From the NCBI RefSeq assembly GCF_014356525.2, contig NC_052508.1, forward strand, positions 40,480,613 through 40,544,612: a stretch of DNA of 64,000 nucleotides. Reading direction: 5' to 3'. Positions within the stretch are counted from its first letter, which is position 1; each line of letters opens with the position of its first letter. Below, piece by piece: positions 10,346-19,543 of this stretch. The DNA is from Nilaparvata lugens. Taxonomy: Eukaryota > Arthropoda > Insecta > Hemiptera > Delphacidae. The position numbers and the translations under genes were made by a program. A model generated the notes under the pieces. That model was given only the letters and a program-made list of their open reading frames with translations, had not been told where the DNA came from and ran no database searches.

Positions 10346-12553
10346 ATGAGTGAACAATGCGAGGCTGTCTTAGATGCTCAGCACCAGGAGCTGATAGAGA
10401 ATCAGTCGGTCGAAGACATGAACCCCGAGGTGATAGCCGACCCCAGAGTTTCCTGGATCTATAGATTGAAAAAGGATGAAGCTTTTAATCTTCTACAAGA
10501 TTGGGGCATAGTGTCATCTGGAACACTTGCCGAGTTGAGAAGGTTGTTAGTAGAACAACATAAGAAGATGGCTGTACGTTATCCCTGCCCAAGACCTGGA
10601 ATAGTGAGCGGAAGCAGTGAGGAATCTGGACACTCAGCAACAGGTACTCATGCTGAAGTTGGAACTGAAATTCACACAAACCCCCTCATGGACCCAGGGG
10701 CGGTATGTGACAAAGTAAGAAGCTGGAGACTGTCTTTTGATGGCCAATCAGATGCTCCCAGCTTTCTAGAAAGGCTAGACAAGCTACAACAAGCCTATGG
10801 GCTTACTGGCAACCAACTACTAGTTGCCCTTCCTGAATTACTAGTTGGTAAAGCTACTCTATGGATGCGTAATCGTCGTGACCAGTGGAAATCATGGGAC
10901 AATTTTGTGACAGATTTCAGATCATGCTACTACCCACTTACGTATGAGGAGGACCTCGAGAATCTAATTCAGGCAAGGAAGCAAAGGGAAGGTGAATCGT
11001 TTGACGAATTTCTCGAAGATGTACTGACACTCATGAGGCGTCGAGGAGGTTTTACAGACGAGAATAAATTACAGAGAGTGTATAAGAATCTCCTCCCACG
11101 GTACAAATTGTATATTCGGCAATCAGATGTTCATAGTATCAACGAATTGGAAAAATTCGCGAGGGAGTATGAACAAATAAAAGCAGAGGAGAAACAGAAT
11201 AGACAGAATTCGAGAGTTCAGATGATTGAGGACACGAAAAAGATTACAAGGCTCAAGGTTGAGACAGTTATAACCCCTACTAGTAACAGACCATCTCTTA
11301 GTGAGTCTGAACCCATGTGTGGGCAATACAAGAGACCGGGGCACTGGAGATCAAACTGTCCCGATATCCCACCATGTAAAAGGAGCGGAAAGAGAGCACT
11401 GAAATGTGTCTGTGATGTGCAGAAGGAGAATAAAACTCCGAACAAGACAGCAGTGATGCGAACGGCACACAGGATTCCTGTGATTGAAGAGTCATCAAGG
11501 GACAACAGACTATTCATTACTGTGACAATCGGTGGTAAAAAGTGTCGGGCATTGCTAGATAGTGGCGCTGAAGCTAATTATATGAGTAATGAGGTTTATG
11601 AAGTTCTCCAAAAAATGGGGATGATAAGGAAGGTACCAACTCATCACCACGCAATATTAGCTGATGGACGATCTACCCCATTAAATGGGAAGCTGACAAC
11701 TAATGTAACTATAGGACAAATCACAGTTCCACTAGTGGCGTCTATAATGGAAGGACTTGGACAAGAGTTGCTATTAGGCATGAAATTTATGTGTGAAAAT
11801 AGGGTGAATATTCACACATTCACAAGAGAGGTAGAGTGGGATCCTCCCCAACTGAATCCTACAAGTCCGCTAATGATGTTGCGATCTCTCTTATTGGGGA
11901 CTAAGACGACAGCAGTCCCAACAATATCAGCTATACAATCCGAATCTCAGGACCACAAGGATCGCGACAAAAGGATATTCATGCAGGTTGGTTTGAATGG
12001 AGTTGAACTCAATGCTTTGATTGATGCCTGGGCAGAATTGTCATATATTCCAGAACAAGCATCTTTGGGCAACATAGTGATGGATCACAGGAATGAGATG
12101 AATGACTCTGAACGGCGGGCCACAATTCATGCCCCAGCCACCAACACAAGTGGTAACTCCAAGAGTGATGTGGAAAAGTTAACACCACCCCCTACTGTCA
12201 TGGATGTGGAGGAGTCAATACCCTCCTCAACTGATACGGATGTAGAAGAGCAAACACAGTCTTTGACTGTCAAAGAGGTAGTCTCACAGTCCCAGGATCC
12301 CAAACCAGGACTCTCAAGGAATAAGGATCCAGTGTTGTGTCACCGAGTCTCAACACCTGGTAAGCGTAAACGGGCTGGCAAGCCACGCATAAAAGTCCAA
12401 TTTCCAGATGGACGATGTAAATATGTACCTGGTGGACCGGGTGTAGATGATGCTCATAGTGAGTGGCATACACCTCTAAAGGTGATGCCTGGGAGGTGTA
12501 CACCTCTTAAGGTGATGCCTAGATGGCTCACGCCTTTGAAGGTGGTGCCATAG
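10346..12553 (+). CDS. Gag-protease polyprotein, truncated
   Basis: I chose the ATG at 10346 (735 residues) because it is the first after the primer site; the frame is open upstream into the LTR. In order: an N-terminal SAP-like segment (EAFNLLQDWGIVSSGTLAELR); a helical gag core with MRRRGGFTDENKLQRVYKNL; one knuckle, CGQYKRPGHWRSNC, in which the second Cys is Tyr; and a retropepsin segment (CRALLDSGAEANYMS, then LLLGMKFM). Further on LNALIDAWAELSYI looks like a second retropepsin with DTG changed to DAW. The tail (KRKRAGKPRIKVQFPDGRCK, then a repeated TPLKVMP) resembles the end of pol, so the middle of pol has been deleted in frame. Confidence 0.82.
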   Translation: MSEQCEAVLDAQHQELIENQSVEDMNPEVIADPRVSWIYRLKKDEAFNLLQDWGIVSSGTLAELRRLLVEQHKKMAVRYPCPRPGIVSGSSEESGHSATGTHAEVGTEIHTNPLMDPGAVCDKVRSWRLSFDGQSDAPSFLERLDKLQQAYGLTGNQLLVALPELLVGKATLWMRNRRDQWKSWDNFVTDFRSCYYPLTYEEDLENLIQARKQREGESFDEFLEDVLTLMRRRGGFTDENKLQRVYKNLLPRYKLYIRQSDVHSINELEKFAREYEQIKAEEKQNRQNSRVQMIEDTKKITRLKVETVITPTSNRPSLSESEPMCGQYKRPGHWRSNCPDIPPCKRSGKRALKCVCDVQKENKTPNKTAVMRTAHRIPVIEESSRDNRLFITVTIGGKKCRALLDSGAEANYMSNEVYEVLQKMGMIRKVPTHHHAILADGRSTPLNGKLTTNVTIGQITVPLVASIMEGLGQELLLGMKFMCENRVNIHTFTREVEWDPPQLNPTSPLMMLRSLLLGTKTTAVPTISAIQSESQDHKDRDKRIFMQVGLNGVELNALIDAWAELSYIPEQASLGNIVMDHRNEMNDSERRATIHAPATNTSGNSKSDVEKLTPPPTVMDVEESIPSSTDTDVEEQTQSLTVKEVVSQSQDPKPGLSRNKDPVLCHRVSTPGKRKRAGKPRIKVQFPDGRCKYVPGGPGVDDAHSEWHTPLKVMPGRCTPLKVMPRWLTPLKVVP

Positions 12554-12584
12554 AAGGCTCCGCCCCCTCCCCCCCCCCTCCAAG

Positions 12585-12595
12585 TAGGAGTGGGG
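12585..12595 (+). promoter_or_regulatory. polypurine tract of the Gypsy-type element
   Basis: AGTAGGAGTGGGG immediately precedes the TGTCAC of the 3' LTR, as expected for the plus-strand primer. Confidence 0.7.
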
Positions 12596-14287
12596 TGTCA
12601 CAAAGTAAAATTGTGACGGAAGATATTGTTAAATAATTAATAATATTGAAGAAAGATGCTCGGCTATCAGCAACGCTAGCCGACCACGGAGATAAGGAAG
12701 GTACCAATGACGCACCATCTTCCACGCATCGAGACGATTTCCACCGCCTCTGGCGGCGGCACAACTCCATCCCCTCCACTTTGGGGGAGTATTTAAAGGC
12801 CGGACGAGCCCCAGACCACAGCATTCCTCTCACAACCTTCCTGCTCCTGGTACAGCGGCCCATTGGCTGCTGTACGTCCCCGACCTCCTGTCCTGGTACA
12901 GGGGCCCGTTGGCTGCCGTACGTCCCTGACCTCCTGTCCTGGTACAGCGGCCCCTTGGCTGCCGTAAGTCCCTAACCTTCCATCTCCCTAGGCACAGCGG
13001 ACCGTTGTCTGCCGTCCCTGTCCTCCCATCTCCCTAGGGCACAGCGGACCGTTGTCTGCCGTCCCTGTCCTCCCATCTCCCTAGGGCACAGCGGACCGTT
13101 GTCTGCCGTCCCTGACCTCCCATCTCCCTAGGGCACAGCGGACCGTTGTCTGCCGTCCCTGTCCTCCCATCTTCCTAGGGCACAGCGGACCGTTGTCTGC
13201 CGTCCCTGTCCTCCCATCTCCCTAGGGCACAGCGGACTGTTGTCTGCCGTCCCTGACCTCCCATCTCCCTAGGGCACAGCAGACCGTTGTCTGCCATCCC
13301 TGTCCTCCCATCTCCCTAGGGCACAGCAGACCGTTGTCTGCCGTCCCTGTCCTCCCATTACCCCAGGGCACAGCGGACCATTGTCTGCCGTCCCTGACCT
13401 CCCATCTCCCTAGGGCACAGCGGACCGTTGTCTGCCGTCCCTGTCCTCCCATTCCCCCAGGGCACAGTGGACCGTCGTCTGCCGTCCCTGACCTTCCATT
13501 CCCCCAGGGCACAGTGGACCGTTGTCTGCCGTCCCTGTCCTCCCATCTCCCTAGGGCACAGCGGACCGTTGTCTGCCATCCCTGTCCTCCCATTTCCCCA
13601 GGGCACAGCAGACCGTTGTCTGCCGTCCCTATTCTTCCTTCTCCCCATGGCACAGCGGACCGTTGTCTGCCGTCCCTATTCTTCCTTTTCCCCAGGGCAC
13701 AGCGGACCGTTGTCTGCCGTCCCTGTCCTTTCTTCTCCCCAGGGCACAGCGGACCGTTGTCTGCCGTCCCTATTCTTTCCATCCCCTCAGGGCACAGCGG
13801 ACCGTTGTCTGCCATCCCTGTCCTTCCATTTCCCCAGGGCACAGCGGACCGTTGTCTGCTGTCCCTGTCTTTCCATCCCCTCAGGGCACAGCGGACCGTT
13901 GTCTGCCATCCCTGTCCTCTCATCTCCCTAGGCCACAGCGGACCGTTGTCTGCCGTCCCTGTCCTCCGATTTCCCAGGGCACAGCGGACCGTTGTCTGCC
14001 GTCCCTATCCTGTCTGTCCTTCCTTTTCCTACTTCACTGGAGCGGAACCGAGGCTGTAAGGCCGATACAAAATTACACCAAAGTGGTGTCATCAGAGAAG
14101 AGAGCGACCTTCACACCGTCAGAAGCACCAGGAGGTGCTGTTCACGCCAGCTGAGGCACAAAGAAGAAGGAAGAGGAACTTCGACTTGCCTCCTTTCCCC
14201 GCCCACATTACGACTGAGCGAAGTCATCCAGGAGCAACACCTGGGTATCACCACCCACCTCTGAAGCTACTCAGGGTGTACGTGATA
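12596..14287 (+). repeat. 3' LTR of the Gypsy-type element (1692 bp)
   Basis: Same plan as the 5' LTR: unique promoter part with TATTTAAA at 12790-12797, the 47-bp minisatellite from about 12,990 to 14,010, then the terminal part ending GTGATA. It differs from the 5' LTR by scattered substitutions and by array composition. Confidence 0.88.
12990..14010 (+). repeat. 47-bp minisatellite inside the 3' LTR
   Basis: About 21 units of the same repeat as at 9030-10015. The order of variant spacers is similar but not identical in the two LTRs. Confidence 0.92.
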
Positions 14288-14291
14288 TGGT

Positions 14292-14607
14292 TTTCAAAGA
14301 AATAATTGATAAAATTCAATCAGCTGCCATTTTGGATAAAAGTATCATAGATTTATATTGATGTCATCTTTCTAGTTTTAAAAAGGCCTTTATAATGATG
14401 CATCACACAATAGGTGTTTATATTAAAAATATTCCAGTTAAAACTCTTGAGTCACCATATTATACATTCTGAACCTAGTCAACCCCTTATGAAGGGGTTG
14501 AAATTCAGTTGTACCGTACGTCAAGAGTTGGAGTATTTGACCAGTAACATATCCTGAAAGCTACAGTATTATATCTACAACAGTCTCTAATTTATTGAAA
14601 GGTTCCC
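14292..14607. repeat. foldback element, right arm
   Basis: Inverted partner of 8390-8645, continuing directly after the Gypsy target duplication. The outer end lies near TTTATTGAAAGG, opposite CCTTCAATAAGTT on the left. Confidence 0.8.
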
Positions 14608-14632
14608 ATACATATGACTCTTACTAATATGA

Positions 14633-17029
14633 CTAATTAGAGACTTTGACTATATACTCGGAGGGGACTTCAATATTAATACACTGGTGAAAGACAACAA
14701 GACACTTGAATTTGAAAACTTGCTGAGATCACTCAACTTATATCTCACAATTCATTGCCCTACAAGGTTGGAGGCATGTTTGGACAATGTAGCATCAAGT
14801 TTAAAACAAGGTGAAGGTGTTTTTTCTGAAGTAAGACATTATGCTCTCAGTGATCATGAGGCAATCAGCTGCAAGGTATCCACCCCCTCCAGTCTGTGTG
14901 ACTTACCAGCCAATCTATCAGCCTCTGGCCCAACAATGACACGGCATATTTCGAGCAATAATTTTGAGAGGTTCTGTTCAAGGATTAGTTGTGTTGACTG
15001 GTCTCTACTCCTCCAACACCAGAATGCAGGCTCAAATTTCTCTACTTTCTTCTATCTTCTACTGTATGAGTTTAATGAGTGCTTCCCACTTAGGACGCAG
15101 CCAAAGAAGAAGAAATGTGCTTCACCCTGGTTAAGCCAGGACCTGCTAAACCTCAGGGACTTGGTTCTTATGTCCTATGATAGATTTCGTGTTGATGGCT
15201 CCACACTCTCCAAAGCAACATATTTGAAATTGAGAGATCAATATCGTAGGGAGGCTGTTAGGGCAAAGCTTTCCTATAATGCAAGCCTTATAAGTGGAGC
15301 AGCAAATAGATGTTTGGCGGCATGGAGGGTCATTCGCACTGAGACAGCTTCTGCAGCTCCAAGAAGTGTTCCACTGACTGCGGATACTCTCAATGACCAC
15401 TGGATTGACTCCATCCAGCAGATTGGAGACAGAATTGCATCGCAGACAACATCAGCATCACCTGTGCAGCTTCTTCTGGAGTCCAGGCAGCCGCCACCAG
15501 CTACACTGATCTGGCGCAGCGTGACAGGCGAGGACATCCTGCGGATTGCATCTGGGATCAAGAGTTCTACAAGCAAAGACATTTACTTTATGTCCAGTGG
15601 GTTTTTAAAAGGTATAATTAAGCTTATTCTAGTTCCCTTGACTCAGTGTATAAACGAGTGTCTGGCTCAGAATATTTTTCCTGAGGAGCTGAAACTGGCA
15701 AAAGTTGTGCCAATTCTCAAAAAGGGTTGCAAAATGGACCCCAATAATTATAGGCCCATCTCAATATTGCCTATACTAAGTAAGATTCTGGAAATTGTTA
15801 TGGCTAGCCAATTGTATGAGTTCTGTGAGCTGAACGGTCTGTTTGCCGCCACCCAGTTTGGTTTCAGGTCGGGAAGGTCGGCTGATGGGGCTGTAGATTT
15901 AATTGTTAGAAAAATTTTCGAAAGCTTTGAGAGCGGTGACCTTGCTGGGTTGACCCTCTGTGATCTCAGCAAGGCTTTTGATACCCTCAACCATGAGATT
16001 TTACTAACAAAGCTTTCCATGTATGGTATTACTGGTGGTCCCTTGCAGCTTCTCCGTTCCTACCTGGAGGGCCGCAGGCAGGCCGTTTTGGCGAACGGGG
16101 CCCTGTCACGGGTGAGGTGTGTGGATTGTGGAGTGCCGCAGGGCTCAATTCTGGGTCCTCTGCTTTTCTTGCTCATGATCAATGATGTAGCTCTTTCTAG
16201 GGACAGAATGGTGGTGTGTTATGCAGATGACACCTCCCTCCTGGATGTTGGCAGGAGTCTGGATGATATGAGCACACTAATGCAGGCGTCCATGGAGATG
16301 GCGGCTGACTGGTTCTCTGCAAACAGGTTTCTCCTAAATGCAGAAAAGACACAGACGATTGTTTTTAGCCTCAAGAATGATAAGCAGCATGATTGTCCTC
16401 CAGTAAAGCTCCTGGGTTTTATGTTGGATAGGAGACTTTCCTGGGAGGAGCATATTCAAGGTGTCTGTTGCAGGCTGAGCAGGATCCTGTTCCTACTGAA
16501 GGGTCTGAAGAGGTGCGTTCCCGCGGCCTATCTACGCATGTGCTATTTTGCTTTCTTCCAGAGTGTGATGGCTTATGGTATCACACTTTGGGGCAGTTCC
16601 ACCCATGTGAGGAGGGTCCTGCTTTTGCAGAAGAGGGCACTTAGAATCTTATGCAATGCTGAACACCTTGCCCATTGCCGCCCACTGTTTATACAAGAGG
16701 GTCTTCTAACTGTTTATGGCCTTTATATTTTCAGATCTGCTGTGAATGCATTTGGTGACCTGGAGGTCCAGCCTGTCAGGGGAGACTCCCATGAGTACGG
16801 CACTCGTAACAGATTACGGCTGGATCTCCCATACTGCAGGTTGGGGAGGACGCAATCCAGTGTGGTCTACCTGCCGGGAAAGATTATAAATAAGCTGCCC
16901 ATTTCAGTGAGGAGTCTACCTGTGGCTGCCCTAAAGCAAAGGTTGAAGCACTTCCTGCAGGAGAATCCTTTCTACTCACTTAACGAATTCTTTGAATGTG
17001 ACAGTGCACTGGTGAGTAGATATTTTTGA
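14633..17029 (+). CDS. endonuclease end plus complete reverse transcriptase
   Basis: The open frame starts after a stop at 14630-14632. The first residues (ILGGDFNIN) are the GDFN motif of the apurinic-type endonuclease, so no true start codon is present. The SDHEAISC motif follows, then a linker (PWLSQDLLNLRDLVLMSYDRF) and the RT: AKVVPILKKG, NNYRPISILPILSKILE, FGFRSGRSADGAVDL, LCDLSKAFDTLNHEILL, GVPQGSILGPLLF and the catalytic CYADDTSLL at about 16217-16240. The C-terminus has YGITLWGSS and ends PFYSLNEFFECD. All core RT motifs look intact; only the N-terminal endonuclease is lost. Confidence 0.92.
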   Translation, partial: LIRDFDYILGGDFNINTLVKDNKTLEFENLLRSLNLYLTIHCPTRLEACLDNVASSLKQGEGVFSEVRHYALSDHEAISCKVSTPSSLCDLPANLSASGPTMTRHISSNNFERFCSRISCVDWSLLLQHQNAGSNFSTFFYLLLYEFNECFPLRTQPKKKKCASPWLSQDLLNLRDLVLMSYDRFRVDGSTLSKATYLKLRDQYRREAVRAKLSYNASLISGAANRCLAAWRVIRTETASAAPRSVPLTADTLNDHWIDSIQQIGDRIASQTTSASPVQLLLESRQPPPATLIWRSVTGEDILRIASGIKSSTSKDIYFMSSGFLKGIIKLILVPLTQCINECLAQNIFPEELKLAKVVPILKKGCKMDPNNYRPISILPILSKILEIVMASQLYEFCELNGLFAATQFGFRSGRSADGAVDLIVRKIFESFESGDLAGLTLCDLSKAFDTLNHEILLTKLSMYGITGGPLQLLRSYLEGRRQAVLANGALSRVRCVDCGVPQGSILGPLLFLLMINDVALSRDRMVVCYADDTSLLDVGRSLDDMSTLMQASMEMAADWFSANRFLLNAEKTQTIVFSLKNDKQHDCPPVKLLGFMLDRRLSWEEHIQGVCCRLSRILFLLKGLKRCVPAAYLRMCYFAFFQSVMAYGITLWGSSTHVRRVLLLQKRALRILCNAEHLAHCRPLFIQEGLLTVYGLYIFRSAVNAFGDLEVQPVRGDSHEYGTRNRLRLDLPYCRLGRTQSSVVYLPGKIINKLPISVRSLPVAALKQRLKHFLQENPFYSLNEFFECDSALVSRYF

Positions 17030-17142
17030 CTTTTTTTGGCGCTGTGATGTCCGCTGCTGGTTTTGCCTTTTTTGGCTTTTATGTTTTCTCCTGACTTGTC
17101 TCTTGTGAGCATGCCTTGCATGGTCACTTTATGGACAGAAAG

Positions 17143-17173
<31 letters not shown>
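17143..17173 (+). repeat. TTA-repeat tail of the LINE
   Basis: About ten TTA/ATT units mark the 3' end of the LINE. Confidence 0.85.
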
Positions 17174-17174
<1 letters not shown>

Positions 17175-18084
17175 TCACCCGGTATAATTACTAACTCATA
17201 ATGATTAGCACAAGCTTAGAGCTCATGTGGACATCACCCATAGAAAAAATCGTTTGACTTGATATTTTGTTTCAAATGAATCATAATTGAGACTTACTTA
17301 GATTTCTCTTTGCTGGTAAAACAAGTTTTTGGAGACTTCAGCCAGTATTTGATTACCATACTGCTTCTATGTCTTTTTCTTTTGTGTTGGAAAATTTCAT
17401 CACCACAGCTCCTATCAGAGATTAAACAAAAGTTTACTCATAATTAAACATATTTCAAATAATATTTCTTGACTGAAAAATTGAAAAAACACACATGTTG
17501 CAAACACACAGTCTCACTCCCTCTTATTATATAAAATATATATTGCTAAAATGAGAGGACTACACCAATAGTTTTTCTAAATTGGAATAAGATATGAAGC
17601 TGTTAATATAAATAAATGAATCAATTGCTTGCTGGAAAAAGTTTAAATAAAGCCTGCCGGTCCAGAAAACAACTGAATAAATTTTAATCTATCAATCCAC
17701 AGTCATATATTATTGATATAAAGTTCATTATAATAACATGAGTGTAGATTATTTTGTGGTGACTTCAATTACTTAGGCTACGCTAAATAAAAAGTTTTGT
17801 TAAACATTTAAATTTATATGTACCAGCATAACCCTGGAATGTGTCTGCCTAGAATAATAATCATCTTATTTCCAGCAATGATAAATTCAAGAGGTTTTTC
17901 TCTATTTATTAAGTTATGCCTTAAATAATACGGTATTCAGTGTTGTGTTATGAGGTTATGTTATGCATGGCCTATAATAGTCTTTCGAAAAGATTATCAT
18001 TAAAATATATAAGTATTTAGACCTATAATAAATTTATTCTTTCATTTTACGGTACATCAATAAAAATAAAATCACTCGACTTAC
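17175..18084. other. transposon interior shared with copy 2
   Basis: AT-rich. From about 17560 to 18084 it aligns with copy 2 at 40216-41400, where younger palindromes have been inserted. It holds words such as AAGCCTGCCGG and GGAATGTGTCTGCCTAGAAT in both. A candidate frame around 17565-17690 is shifted between copies, so I do not call a gene. It is likely intron of the minus-strand transposon gene. Confidence 0.55.
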
Positions 18085-18306
18085 CTATATTTCCTGGATA
18101 AAATCACAAGAATCACAGACTACGAAACTCATTCCAAAAACCATTGTGTCCCTTGCAAAATGCATTGTCTGTGATTGCGTCACAGTATACATACAGTATG
18201 GAAACTTGGCTAGTACCCTGACGCTAAAAGCCGCCATCTTGTTAGGAAGCGCCGCATTGTAATAGTATCGATGGTAGGTTTGGATCACTTCAATGATCCG
18301 GATCAA
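18085..18306 (-). other. candidate 5' exon of the transposon gene, copy 1
   Basis: On the minus strand this stretch ends ATAG followed by a consensus splice donor GTAAGT at 18084-18079. Copy 2 keeps the same donor and the following bases (GTAAGTCGAGTG at 47812 downward), although the exon body differs. A 73-codon frame is present here but stops at the junction and is not conserved, so it is probably a 5' UTR exon. The start is unknown. Confidence 0.4.
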
Positions 18307-18539
18307 TTATTGATCTCATTTACAGCCACGAGCCAATCAGAAGACCAGGATTGGAACTTCTCAAGGTCACATGACGTGTTTAGTATTGGTGTTATGTGAA
18401 AAGCATTGGTTAGATAGGCGATTGTTAAAAGTTTCCATTCTCTACCTATTCTGTGATCGCATCATCATGATCATACTATCGATAAACCCAAAATGTTGAT
18501 ATAATATTATCAATACATCGATGAATAATAATTATTGAC

Positions 18540-18770
18540 TATTAATAATTACATATTCTCAAACATCATCTACATCTTTGTTTGGGAATGCATTATTCAA
18601 ATTACATAGTTTAAATAAGTAAAAGTAGAATACAATCCTGATTTCTACATTTTCGAATGCAATAAAATCAGTTTTCCCCAGGAAAAAAGTTAGAATAAGT
18701 TTGTTATATTGATTGTCAAGACTTTGATATTTCCATTTCACAGTATCAATATTATTGGTAATATATCGAT
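18540..18770 (-). other. conserved segment of both transposon copies
   Basis: A minus-strand frame here shares NVEIR, YLF and CNLNNAFPNK with the frame at 48022-48180 in copy 2. Differences fall at all codon positions, so I see no selection on protein. It may be a decayed exon or simply shared noncoding DNA. Confidence 0.3.
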
Positions 18771-19543
18771 ATTTTCATTCCATACCATAGTAATGGTAGC
18801 AATTTCAAAATTATTGACAATGCTACTGTTATTAAAACATTTGATATTAATTTCAGGTGGAGATTATTGATTTTTTATGGGGGGACATTTGTGATTGACA
18901 CTGAAATAATGTTGGAAATAATGATAAAATAGTAGGTTGTTATTATTTGAATTGAAACCCCAAAAATCATTTCAAAGTCTATGTGAGTAATTCCGGATAC
19001 TGCATGATTTTTCAATTCAATTCAATTCAAAAAATAATTTTTCCGCACAACATAATATTATTACAAAACATTGTACCATCTAACAATACAAAAAAATACT
19101 AATGAAAATTATATGTTTTGCTTCAGATGACAAAAACATAAAGTGAAATAAATATGAGCACACCTAGGCATAAGCCCTATTGGAGTGCACTTCTCTTAAA
19201 ATAAAATAAATTTAAAGACTAGAGTAGTAGGACCGCTACGCTCTACACATGAAATAAACTTTATTTATGTGAAAATAATTAATTATAAATTTACCAGTGT
19301 TACAGTCTTCATAATGCGTATTATACAGGTCTTCATAATCTATTATAACAATTGTAATGTTATTGAATGAATTTCCATTGATTTTCATGGAAAAAATTAA
19401 GTTAAATGGAAAAAATAATATATATCAAAATAAATAAAATCATTCAAAAATGTTTTTAGTGGACAGCGAATTAAATTATGAAAACAGAAAGACAGGGAAA
19501 AACCACTGACTCAAGAATAAGATTATACTGCCTAATATTTATA

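Larger units (their letters stand above)
8650..14287 (+). mobile_element. Gypsy-type LTR retrotransposon without RT and integrase
   Basis: Two long direct repeats (8650-10298 and 12596-14287) start TGTCAC and end GTGATA. They are flanked by TGGT on both sides (8646-8649 and 14288-14291), a clean 4-bp target duplication. A TTGGCGCCC primer site follows the 5' LTR and a purine tract precedes the 3' LTR. The interior is only 2.3 kb: one ORF with gag and protease, and no reverse transcriptase, RNase H or integrase. It is therefore a deletion derivative needing a helper. It sits inside a foldback element, which sits inside transposon copy 1. Confidence 0.9.
14608..17174 (+). mobile_element. LINE, 5'-truncated, nearly intact RT
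   Basis: A non-LTR element that begins inside the endonuclease domain and ends in a TTA-repeat tail (17143-17173). ORF1 and most of the endonuclease are missing, as expected of a 5'-truncated insertion. The coding part is more GC-rich than its surroundings and free of stops, so it is a young copy. It abuts the outer end of the foldback arm. Confidence 0.88.
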
